DNA from: Trebouxia sp. TZW2008
Lineage: Eukaryota; Chlorophyta; Trebouxiophyceae; Trebouxiales; Trebouxiaceae
NCBI GenBank assembly: GCA_002118135.1
Contig: BDIU01000219.1
Coordinates: 144,650-208,649, forward strand
Length of the DNA stretch: 64,000 bases
Reading direction: 5' to 3'
Part shown: positions 39,801 through 51,300 of the stretch, one piece after another
Position numbering within the stretch: position 1 is the stretch's first letter
How the letters are laid out: each line of letters begins with the position of its first letter
Position numbers and translations under genes: made by a program
The notes under the pieces: generated by a model
Told to the model about the DNA's origin: nothing
The model's database searches: none
The model's input: the letters and a program-made list of their open reading frames with translations, nothing else

Positions 39801-41816
39801 TCAACTGCTGGCCCTCAGCTTCAGGTAGTGAGTCTTACGTCAACATTGAGTACGAGTCCACCACAGACTTCGATCTGCAGAACGTAGCCATTGCCATCCC
39901 CTTGCCAGCACTAGCTGCCTCACCCAAGGTCAATCAGGTGGGCTTGCACCTGTCTACTTGTCTCACATGCGCACTCACTGAATGCCACCCCTAGAATCAA
40001 CGACTCATTCATGATGGTTGTTTGAGGACCACAGATTACCAACAGGCAGAACGTAGCCATTGCCATCCCCTTGCCAGCACTGGCTGCGTCACCCAAGGTC
40101 GACCAGGTGGGCTTGCGCAGTCTTCACTTGTTACAGATACACACTCACTGCGTACTATCCCCAAAACCAATGCATCACTCATGGAAATTGTTGGAGGACT
40201 GCAGATGTTGAGCTGCAGAAAGTGGTCATTGCCATACCCTTGCCATCACAGGCTGCCTCACCGAAGGTCAATCAGGTGGTCTTGCACGCAATTGACTCCA
40301 TGCACAAAAGCCCTTGCTCTCCTATGACTCAGCATTCTTTTTTGAGCAGCACAGTCTTGCACGTAATAGTTTGATTGAGAATTGGTCTCATGAAGAATTT
40401 TCAGAAGAGCAATCAGTATGGCAAGTCAAAGATACCACCAGAACTTCCATAGCCCCTTCTTCTCTTGCCAGCAGTTGCTGCTGCACAATCAGATGAGCTT
40501 GCATGCTGTTCACCTTGATTCACACCTGTGTGCACTCGCCTTCTCACCGCACTGCCTCACCCTTTCCCTCCTGCCTCCTCCATCATTTCCCCTACATCCC
40601 CTCTCTCATTCCCTACATGCTCCCCCCCACCTCCCTCACTTCCTACGACCCCACACCCTCGGTCTCTACCAACTCCACTGATCTAATTCTGAACTCCCCT
40701 CCCTTGCCCCTTACAAACCATTCCCTCAGTCCCTAAGCCCCCACATCCTCAACCTCAACCCCCTCATCCCCTGCCGACCCCACTTTACCAACCCCTACAC
40801 CCTTTTCCCTCACCCCCCCCAATCCACCCCCTTAGCCCCTACAGACCCCAGTTCCTCATGCCCTCTGCACCCCACACTCCCTCGATCCCCTCAAAATCTA
40901 CCAACCCCACAGTCCCTCATCCCTACCACCCAGCCTGTCCTTTCCCCCGCGTCTTTCCCTCAGCCCTGTTATTTTATGCACCCGCCTCTGCAATATGACT
41001 TGTTGTGTAGGGTTGTCAAGCTTCACCTGCTGCAGGTTGATGGGGACTGGCGGTACGATGCTCGCAAGTCCATCATGTTGTGGTCCATTGACATCATTGA
41101 TGATAGCAACCGAACTGGCTCTCTTGAGTTTGTGGTCCCCAGCACACGGCCAGAATCCTTCTTCCCTGTCACTGTCAATTTCCATGCCACAAGAACGCTT
41201 TGCCAGGTACCCCTCCCTGTTGAAAGGCCTATCGACTTTGTTTGGTCTTGGTTTGTCCAGGCTGCCTGATGTGAATGGTTTTGAAGTGCAAGAATACAAA
41301 CGCCGGCTGACTGCATGCTGCCTTCCTCCACACGAAAAGCTGCAACTGATATTTAGATCAAAAGACACTGTATTGCTGATGCTGGCAAGATGGTGCTGCT
41401 TGTCAGCAAAACCTTCTGGCCAATGTTTGCAACGCGAGCTCTTGTCCTGTATGCAAACCAGACAGAAAGACAATTTGCTGCGTATGTATAGCTATACTGT
41501 GCTACATATATGCTGTGTATAGCTTAGTGTAGCATGTACAACCCATGAGCGACTAGTCAGACTTTGCTAATGATGGTTGCTGCCATGAGTTTCATGAGCC
41601 AGCGGCAAGAACATGTATCAATTGCTGAATGCATTCACAACAAAGTTGATGTGACACATCTGGCTGATCCCTAAGCTGGACTGCAAGTGCTATTGATTGA
41701 TTGGTGTGATTGCGTTGCAGGTGGAAGTGGCAGATGTCATCAGCCTAGAGACAGGCAACCCAATCAAGTATTCTCTGCGGACACAGCTACAGACAGACGG
41801 TTATGAAGTGGTCTGA
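36768..41816 (+). CDS. ARCN1: coatomer subunit delta (delta-COP, archain)
   Basis: Subunit of the COPI coat for Golgi-to-ER and intra-Golgi traffic. Exons 36768-36810, 36888-37030, 37114-37665, 38135-38302, 39082-39270, 39770-39937, 41036-41206 and 41721-41816 join in phase to 509 residues (human 511). N-terminal longin-type domain ([67 protein letters not shown]), a linker with [17 protein letters not shown], then the C-terminal mu-homology domain ([82 protein letters not shown]) ending DGYEVV. Intron 6 has an unusually pyrimidine-rich block. Exons 5 and 6 have partial copies beside them. Confidence 0.97.
37970..38115 (-). repeat. dispersed repeat family 2, copy 4
   Basis: In delta-COP intron 3, inverted relative to the 20-kb and 28-kb copies: GATGTAAGGACATTC...TTGGTAACCAAAGCAGT. 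Confidence 0.75.
38729..38755. repeat. (AT)n microsatellite
   Basis: About thirteen AT units in delta-COP intron 4. Confidence 0.95.
38930..39040 (+). repeat. upstream head copy of delta-COP exon 5
   Basis: Repeats the CTGTGCAG acceptor and about 95 bases of exon 5 (start 39082), with a stop inside (GCTTTTAAATGA). Confidence 0.9.
39605..39660 (+). repeat. upstream head copy of delta-COP exon 6
   Basis: GTTCTGCAG acceptor followed by ACGACAGACAAGGCG...CTGATCAAG, a diverged copy of the first 45 bases of exon 6 (39770). Confidence 0.85.
40035..40280 (+). repeat. two downstream tail copies of delta-COP exon 6
   Basis: Positions 40043-40108 and 40210-40276 repeat [20 protein letters not shown] with the donor CAGGTGG. 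Both keep an open frame through the repeated part. Confidence 0.92.
40490..40975 (+). repeat. pyrimidine-rich (C/T) tract in delta-COP intron 6
   Basis: About 480 bp dominated by C and T with A and very little G (runs such as ctcccccccacctccctcac), on the transcribed gene's sense strand, ending just before exon 7. Confidence 0.9.
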
Positions 41817-42336
41817 AATTTGAAGGTCACTCAAGCATGAGACTGTCTGTGACACCACTCACACCTGAGCTGATGCATATGCCGCACAACTTCGCACAGT
41901 TCTGAACTGGTTTGGCCTTTAGCTCAAATTGAAGACCTCGGTTTCTTGCAGAACAGCTGCTTCGGAGACTGCAGTAGAATTGCACCAGAGGCATGCCTGT
42001 GCTGTGTTTTGGCATTCTAGAGCTAGCAGGCTTTGCAGTGGCCTGAATGCAATTTTGCTCTGGACAAAACGGGTGCTCAGTAATGGTGTTAACGCCTGAC
42101 AGCATGAGTGAAAATGCATTGATATGCTGTAGGGTGTGCACGAACTGTAAGACACATGTACAGCTGACAGCTTTGTCATGTTGACTTGAAGCGTCTCCCC
42201 AAGCATTTACACTGCATGACTGGCAACCCACGTCTGTTGGCATCTCATGTTTTGCAGCATTGGCACCAGCAAGCGTATCTTACAGTGTACAAAAGCAAAG
42301 AATGAAATTGCTCAAGCATAGTCGCTGAACTAAAAG
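41817..42336. other. intergenic between convergent delta-COP and CFAP58
   Basis: About 520 bp. Contains a family 3 repeat (41832-41905). No gene. Confidence 0.6.
41832..41905 (-). repeat. dispersed repeat family 3, copy 3
   Basis: Inverted relative of 10780-10863: minus-strand CATCAGCTCAGGTGTGAGTG, GTGTCACAGACAGTCTCATG. The third copy (1066-1112) lies in RWA intron 8. Confidence 0.7.
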
Positions 42337-45300
42337 CTAGGAGGCTGCTGTCGACAACGAAAAGCCACCGCCCACAAACTTGGGCATACTATCAGGCGGC
42401 GCTGCGCCCCCAACAGCTGCTATCAAACTTTGTGGTTTTAGGCTTCTGTCTCTCTCCATCTGCAACTGTTCTCGCCTCCTCTGCTCCAAGTACTTACGCT
42501 TCATGTCGTTCAGATCCCTGGTCAGGCGCTCTATCTGGTACTTGTACTCGTTCACTTGCGCCTGATACATGTTCAGCTCACTGGCCATTGCCTTCATCTG
42601 CTTCGTCTTCTCTCGCAAGTTTGCCTGCATGCAGTTGATAAGCATTTGCACAACTGTGCCCGGTGGATGCACATCTACCACTGCATCTGCTGCGCGGCAA
42701 ATACCGTCACTTAGTACAAAACAAAGATTCCTCTTGCCTTGACTGCGGGTTAAATCCAGCCAAAACAGTACAATATGCAGCAACAGTCCTGCTGGACAGA
42801 GGGTAGTTGACACAACGTTTGTCATGCAAACCTGTGTTGCTATGTCCTCCCCTGCATGACCTCACACTTTGACCACTCAATGGAACAGGCGCTAGGGAGA
42901 TGCGACTGACCTGGTAAATGCTGAGCTGCTCAGCCACCTCAGGGCCAGGCTGGCGAGCCAGAATGTTCTTCAGCTCCACATACAGCTTCTCCTTTTCTTG
43001 GATGAGCAAGTCAGCCTCCACCACTTCCTCAGTCTTTGCTATCAACCGCTTTTGCAGCGTCTGCACCTTCTGAATCATCTCATATGCCGACGGGTCACTG
43101 CCCTCCAGCTTCCGCCACCTGGATCAGAGCAGAGATTAGTTTAATGATCAGCAAGTGACGATATGGGAATGTTCCGCCCTCCCAGCAGCACTGAGATGCA
43201 TCAAAACCCAAGCACTCGTCAGCACAGACCATGTTGCATGCTGCCCTCCAGCTTCTGCCATCTAATACAGGACAGACATTCTGAAAACTGCTAAGGCAGC
43301 TTTGTGCTGGTGGGCTGCAGTCACTTGACTTCTGCAATTCTGAAGTGGGCAAATGCTGAATTGCTGATACCCAATTTGCGACCTGTTATTGTTGCAATGA
43401 TCTGGACTGGTGACTGTCAGGCGTCGGGTGATGGAGACATCTGCGTTATGCAAAGCGTCTCAGCTTACAAACAGCATCTGTGGACCACTGGCTACTCAGG
43501 CAGTTGGTCACAGACATTTCTGCTTGTTCATTGACCGTGAGAGCGTAAAAAGGGGAGGGGGGCAGGTTGTCAATTGCAGGCTGGCTCCAGAAAAATGAGG
43601 CTTGACACAGTGCGGCACTTGTTGACATCGAGACACTTCTCCAGCTCTTATAGAGAAGCTTGACCTTGAGCTTGCGCTAAGAAGTCAGCAAAATCTCAGC
43701 ACAGAATTGGAGCCAAGCTGTCAAATCAAGCTGGTCGGCAGCTCAGGCCCTCGCTTAGTGATAAGGGCAATATGAAGCATACCTATGGACATTGAGAGGG
43801 TTCTCCAGCTCCTCGGAGAGGGCCTTGACCTTGGTGCGCTCCTGCAGCAGCTCGCGCCCCAGGCAGTGCACCTCGTGCTTCAGGATGTCGATATTGGCAA
43901 CGCTGTTCTTTAAGATGTGCAGCTCCCGCCTTGACTCTCCCAGCTTCAGCTTCAGCAGCCGCAGCTCATTCAACCTGCAACATCAGGCCTGACATCATTG
44001 GCATCATTATGATAACCAGCGCAATGGCACCCAATATGATCCAGTCAAGATGCTGATGGAACCATTTGTCAGAAGCCGCGTTAACTCATTCAGCTTCAGC
44101 TTCAGCAGCCGCAGCTCATGATTTGAGACAAGTATAACAGAGTCTGAGGTCTTTTCATGAAGAAAGCTTTAGAACAAGAGACTGAGACCAAGTTGGAGAC
44201 TCAACTGTCCCTGTACTACAGCTGGCCCGTGTTCAGTGTGCTCTGCTGAACCTTGATCTTCTCATACAGCACCTAGCAGGGTCATGGAACCTCACTAGCA
44301 ACAAAGCCATCAAATCAATCAATGGTGTCCAGGTTTTCAAGTGAAGGGAGTTGTGAGAAGATGAGAGACTGACCTGTCCCTATACTGCAGCTGCCCCTTG
44401 TTCAGTGTGCTCTGCTGGATCTTGATCTTCTCATACAGCAGTGCCAGCTCGTCATTACGCCGTATTAGCTGCGTACCCAGAATGTCCCTCTCCCCAATCA
44501 CAATGTCATACTCCTTCTTCTGCCTCAATTGCTCCTGCGACACGCCAGTCCAAGACCATACAAACTTGTTCTAAAGGACAGCAGCAGTGGCATGATCAGC
44601 ACCTCAATCTGAACATGTCTTCATCGTGCATGCATGCACCCGTTCATTCATGCATTCAACCATTCAGTATCTATTGCATCATTGCAGCAACCCATTCACT
44701 CTTGAAAGCACAGATTGGATGCTGTTCAGGGAAGACCAATCAGAGACTGTGCTTGCAGGAGCACCTGATCAGCTGCAGCGACATTTTGGCTTGGGAACAA
44801 GGGACAGGCCACACCCTGGTCAGTCTAGGGCATGGTTGAAAGATCAGCCTCAGTAACATACTGACACACGCATTCATAGGCAGACCTATGTGAGTAGCCA
44901 CGCTCTGATCAATCTGGAAAGTGGTCATCAATCAAGAGTGAAGAATTGCAGGAGTACCTGATCGGCCTCAGTGATGATCTGATTGAGCTTGTCCAGCTCG
45001 GCCTTCTGAGCAGCGATAGCAGCATCAGCCTCCTTCATCTGAGCCGCCGCCTTGTTCATCTCAAACCTCAGGGCTTCCCGCTCCTTCTCAACCTGTATCA
45101 TCAGTGCAGACCTGTTGGGCATGCCTTCAATAGCACAGCAGAGCTTTTCCATGCTGCCAATTTCATTACAGCGAGCTACATTGAGCTGCCTGGACAGGAG
45201 AAGAGTCACACTGGACTGCGTACACCATGTGGGTGCATTCATGCTGAGATGATCACTGCAGTGAACACAGAGTGACACAACAAGTTGAGCTGCATGCAGA

Positions 45301-48300
45301 AGTGAGGAGCAGCAGTGACCATGCGGTCAAAGTGGTGAAACTGCATGCTGGTAACAAGCGGCATAGAGTTGAATGCTCACTGACATCCTGCAGTGAGCTG
45401 GGTGCAAATTGACAAGGTGTGGGTGGTCAGATGTAGAAATAAGGAGCAGCAGCTGTGAGATACCTTCATGTGGTCAAAGTGCTCCTTGACCAACGCCAGG
45501 TCCTTGCCGCTGATCTCCTCCTTCAGCTGGTCAATCTGATGGTTCTGCACACCATACCAACCATGTCAGTCATTTGAACGGGTTTCAATCATTGTAACCC
45601 ATCACATAACAGCACATGGACCCAGTCAGGCAAGATGAGAGAATCAAATTCATTCAGCTCTTCAATCTGGTGGTTGAGTGCAATCATAGCAATCATATCA
45701 GTCAGTGCTTGTCATAACGCAGTCCAAAGACGGCAATGAAGCTGACAAAGGCAGAGGAAAGTGTCATCAGAACTACGTCATTTTGCACTATCTTGTGTCA
45801 CTTGCAGCAGGAACATCACATGTCACCATCTGTCAGCTTGCATAGGTACTGCAACACGGAGCCAGCTGATGGTGTGCCACAACACACAGAATGACCTGTC
45901 AAAGCTGCCAGCTGAGCAGGGCCATGACTGTTTGCGTTTTGAAAAGAGAAAAAAGGGCTGCACGGTTAGGCGTCATAGCGGGAGCCTCTGTCCAAAGAGG
46001 TAAGGCCATGATAGAAGGCACATCGTGTGTATTTTTCAAAGTAGACTTATAAAGATTGGTTGGCGATAAAAAGGTTAAAACAGTAAGCGCAAAGAATAAC
46101 ACGATGTAAACAATACACAAATAACTCCCAGCCAATAAGCAGCCTGAGATGTGCTGTAACACAAGCTGAGCAGCATGCCAAAAGTCCTCGATGTCAGCTG
46201 GGATGCACAACCCATGCAGCTTTGTATGCTCACCATGATCTGGAACTTGCGCTTCATTTCCTGAATCTCATCCTGAGCCTGAATGAGGTTCTTGCTGTAC
46301 AAGTTGCGGTCTGCTCGCACAGCCTCATACAGGTTTTGTTGCTGCTTCAGCCGCGTTTCTCCTTCCACTATCTGCACTCATCAAGCAGACAATGAGTCAA
46401 CACAAAAGAGGAACCCCATGCCTTCAGGCACACATGGGAGGCCTCCATTTGCATTCAATGTGGCAGACAATGGGCCCGATGTGACTTGTTATGACCTGCG
46501 CATAGCTTTCCTTTCCTGGGCACTCATGCAGCAGCCATCTGTGACAAGTCAAACAAAGAAACAACTCAGGCCTTTAGGTATATTGGAATGGCCTCAACCT
46601 GTGTCCAATGCAGCAGACATTGGGTGCCTTGAGATGTTTGATGGACTGCACACAGCCTTGCTTTTCCCAGCCTTCATGCAGCACCCACCTGTGGGCCCTC
46701 CTCAAACACAAGAAATGCTAGCATACGCCATGTGCATCATGCACACTGACACGCATACATGCAGCTTCTTAGTATGATGCATGGAGGCATGAGTCATTCA
46801 TGTCATGCACGCTGACACACGTGTCGCCACTGTTGGGGAATATGTCTGGCATTATAATGTTGAAAGATCCTTGCACAACACGAGTATGATCGAGGTATAT
46901 GAAGAAAAGATACATTAGCAGATTCACCTTCTTCTGCAGGTCTGCAGCGGCCATGTCCCTGAGCTTGACCTGCTCCAGGGCTTGTGCATGGCGCTGCCCT
47001 GCCTCAGTGGCCTCCTGCCCCCGCGCCTCCCTCTCATTCTCCAGCGCCCAGATGTGCTGCACGCAAGCGCATACAGATACACTCACAACACATACACACA
47101 TGCTCGGCACATAGTCAATGTGCAGGACACAACTCCAGTTGGGCATGCAATTATGACAAGACGGTGAATGCGGGCAGATTGGAATGCGAAGGTCTCTGCC
47201 AAGCGGTTGCTTGCACACTTTGCATCAACTGAATCAGCTGCTTCCACTCACATCATCAGCGCAGCAGCAAAAAACCGGCAGCTCAAAGCAGTTCTGCGCT
47301 GCTCGTGCTGACAGAAGTGGCCATCAAGACGCCCAGCACCACAACCAGTTTTCTTTTCTTTTCGGTCTTTCAGGTTAGTGGTAAATGCTTTAACCAACAG
47401 TGAACCCAGCTTTGACGTGATATTCATCCAAGTCACAGAGGAAGGCAGCAGGTCACCTTTGCCTGCTTCTGGGCCTCAATCTTGTATCCGTTCATCTCCT
47501 GCTCCAGGTTGCGTTTGGTGTTCTCATTGATCTTGATCAAATCGATCTGCTTGTGAGTGGCGTGCTCAGCCTGAGTCTTGAGCTTGTTCAGGAGATCGCG
47601 CTCGCGCACCAAGTCATCAGCCTTCTTGCGCTCACTGTCCACTGCGCGCTTCAGGGTGTCTATCTCACGCTCCAGATGTGACACTTCTCCCCTGCAATTG
47701 AGTGCATTTAGTATGCTTGATTCTACTCAAGCAGACAGTGAAGAGCTTGCGATTGCTGCCCCTGTACGCTTCAGCGTGTCAACTCCACATTCCAGATGTA
47801 TAATTACTCCCTTTCATTTAGGCTGCAGTCAGAGGCCTGACTTTTCAACCATGCATACTGCCATGAGCTTGCGCTTGCTGTTCACTGTGTGCTTCAGTGG
47901 GTCAATCTCGCGCTCCAGGTTTGACACTGCACCCTGTAGTTAGCATGCGGTAGACTGCGTGATGACACTCAAAGAAGGATGCAATCAAGAGATTGCGCTC
48001 ACTGCCCACTGCGCGCTTCAAAGTGTCACGCTCTAGATGTGAGACTCCCCTGCAGTCAGAGCGCATGAAGCCATCCCAATCAAGCCACCAAGCAGCAGCT
48101 CATGCAAGCAGAGGCAGCTCCTGGTCAACAGCTTACAAGCATCAGGTCAGGACTTGATCTCAACATGATTGGAACACTGATGGCACAAGTCACAATCTGA
48201 TGAAAGAGTTTGGACGTACTTGATGTCATCACGCGTCTTTTCCACCTCAGACTTCTGCTTCTCCAGGCTCTTCAGCTTGGCAATGGTCACCTCCCGCACC

Positions 48301-51300
48301 TTGGCCACCTTGGCTGCTTCTGCCTGCACAGCATGCCCAGCATGCTCAGCATGTCATGCATAGCACGCTCAGCACGTCATACACTCAAACTCCAGGTCAC
48401 AAATGTCACTCAGTACTCAAGAGTTGCACGAACCTTGGCCACTTTGGCTGCCTCTGCCTGCAAAGCATGCCCAGCATGTCAAAAGTTCAAAAGCTAGGTC
48501 AACGCTGCTACAGCCTGATCAAGACTTGCTGGCACCTTGGCCACCTTGGCTGCCCGTGTTGTGTCTGCACAGCATGCTCAGCATGATTGGCATTTCATGC
48601 AGAGCATGTCACAGATGTGAAGCCTGCGTCATGCCTGCCAGGTTCTTCACAAGACTTGCATGTAGCTGACAGTCCAGACTGCCTGTGCCTGCACAGCGTG
48701 CCCAGCATAGCAGGCACAGCTTGAATTGCATAGCATGACCAGCCTGTCACACATACAATGAAGCCAGGCTGCATCCAAACAAAGAGGTATGCGAATGTAG
48801 GTGAATTTCACGGCATACTGCTTTTGCGGTCAGATGTGCAGGCACTGCTTCAAGCTGACCTTGACTTGGCTGATTTCGTCCTCCTTCTGCTTGAGCTCCA
48901 AGGCCTTGGAGCCATTCTCGGCCAGCAACTGCGTGTTGGTGTGGATCTGGTCCTCCAGGTCGTGGTGCAGCTTCTGAACCTTCTCATTCAGCAGGTTGAA
49001 CTCCTTCTGAACCCGGTCTGTTGCCACCTAAGACACACACACAGCAGGCATCATACCCTGTTGCTTAGACTGGCAATTTGATGTTGCATGAACAGCAGGC
49101 TGCAGCATCTGTGCCTTCGCAAAATGATGCATGGCTTCTGCACCTTCTTGTTCAGCAGGTTCAACTCCTTCTGAACCTCTGTTGCCACCTGACAGATACG
49201 ATACAGCAATGTTGAAGTGGTGACAAGCTGTTCATCAAAGCATGCAGCTTAGGTACACAGGTCTGAAGCATGTTGCAGGCATCATCTACTATCGTCAACA
49301 ATCGTGCTGCTAGATGCAGCATGTAAAGTGATGAACCGCATTAATGCACACACAGCAGCACCAATAGACATGCCCCTGTTTCTGTCTGGCACAAGGTTGA
49401 TGAATACAGTCCTGGCCATTTGGAAAAAGCGTACAGAGCAATACAGGCACATACAGGTGTAGGACTATAGTGTTCAGTGACACACACTGTTGAGCTGGCA
49501 GACCTGCGTGGTGGGCCATGGCCCAGGCCCACTAGGAACTGAATGAAGCCTAAGCAAGGAGCATGCTGATGGCCACTCTAAGGACCAAACGTACCTGGGA
49601 CTCGCGCAACATCTGCTCTAGGCGTCTGACTTGCTCCTCGCTCTGCTGTGCTGCAGCAGACTTGGTTTTGATGTCGGCCTGGCGAGCCTCCAGAGCCACC
49701 TTGAGCTGCTTCACCTCCCCTTCCAACCTTTCTTTCTTGCGCTCCTCCCTGCACTCAGCATACGCTTGTCAAGGGTCAACTATGGATCACAGCTACATGC
49801 AAGCTTGGTGGATAACAACACATTGTTTTCTGATGTCAGCCTGGCAGGCCTCGAAAGCCACCTTCGGCTGCTTCGCATCAGCTGCTTCACCTCTCCTTCC
49901 AACCGTTTTTTCTTGCGCTCTCCCCTGCAGCATTTTCCAAGATAAAGGCTTGATGCTGCTGCACTAATTTTCTTAATGACAACTGTGTTGTACACCAAGA
50001 AAATTGTCCTTGTACCAATTTGTCCTTGATCCTGCAACCAGAACACAGTCATTGATTGCCAACTGCCCTGTCTTGTCATCCAGATGGGTCCTTGCATTGA
50101 GTGTCCTTGTAAGGAGAGATTACTCTATATGCCTTGTCATCTCACTGATTGGACGCATGCAAGGCTGCCTCATGCTTTGATCCATATTGGATTGCTGCTT
50201 TAATTTGCGTGAATTGATTACATGCAAGGCTGCCTGATGCTTTGGCAACATTCTGCCTAATGTCCAAATCATACGCAAGGCTACACCGTCTATAGTGGAA
50301 ACCACCATGTGAACTCTGTATGAGCACTGATACGTCTGCCTGTTTGATCAGCAAAAGGCATGCGAGATGGCAATGGTGTGCTGACCTTTCCCCTTCCAGG
50401 TTCTTGGCAGCAATCTTGTCCTTGAGGATCTGAAGCTGAGCCTCGCCCTCAGCCTTGTCCAGCTGAGCCAATCTCAGGGTCTCATTCAGCTGCAGAGCCT
50501 CACTACGCAGAGCTACTATCTGGTCCACCTGCAGACATTCCATCTTCTCTCAGTCAAGGCCTTACTTTCAGCAGGTGCTGCGTAACATGTACATGCTTAT
50601 ACACCTTGCAGTCACAAGAGCAACAGCGATAATGCCTTACTCTTCAACACAAAATAGACAATGAAGCAAAATTAGGAACCAGCGTATTGATTTTTCACAT
50701 GCCTTGCTGGGTTGTGGGAGCCATCTTGCATCCGCAACACCAAAGATATACCAAAGGATTGAAGCAATGATGCTATGATACTGACCTGTGCATTGCATTC
50801 ACGAGTGAGCTTACATGCTTCAAAGGTCACCCTGATGAGTGATTGTTAAATGAGCACAGCATTGATCCAGTGATGCTGACCTGTGCAGTGTGCTCGTGTG
50901 TAAGATCCTGAATCTGCTTGAGCATTTACTTCACGGTGAGAATTTAACATTTGTCAAAGTGATTGCAGCATCCATGCAGTGACGTTGACTCGTGCCTCAC
51001 GCTCCCTGGTGAGGTCCTCCTGCCTTTCACATGCTTTGCTGCATCTTGCAACATTCTTGGCAGAAATTAGACTGAAATTGCATGAAGTGGGTGCAGCATT
51101 GATGCAGTGATGCTGACCTGTGCGTCACGCTCCCTGGTCAGATCCTCCTTCTGCTTGAGCAGCTCACATGCTGGACTCCAATACATCCGAACGCAGTCAA
51201 TGAAGTGCATGCACAGTGTTGGCAATGACCTGTGCATCATGCTTGTGTGTGAGGCCTTTCTTCTGCTCGAGCAGCTGATGCACTGTACATATCAGACGGA

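Noticed and set aside
40503..40736. Pro/Ser/Thr/Leu-rich 77-residue frame
   Set aside because: Produced by the pyrimidine tract; no start context, no splice continuity.
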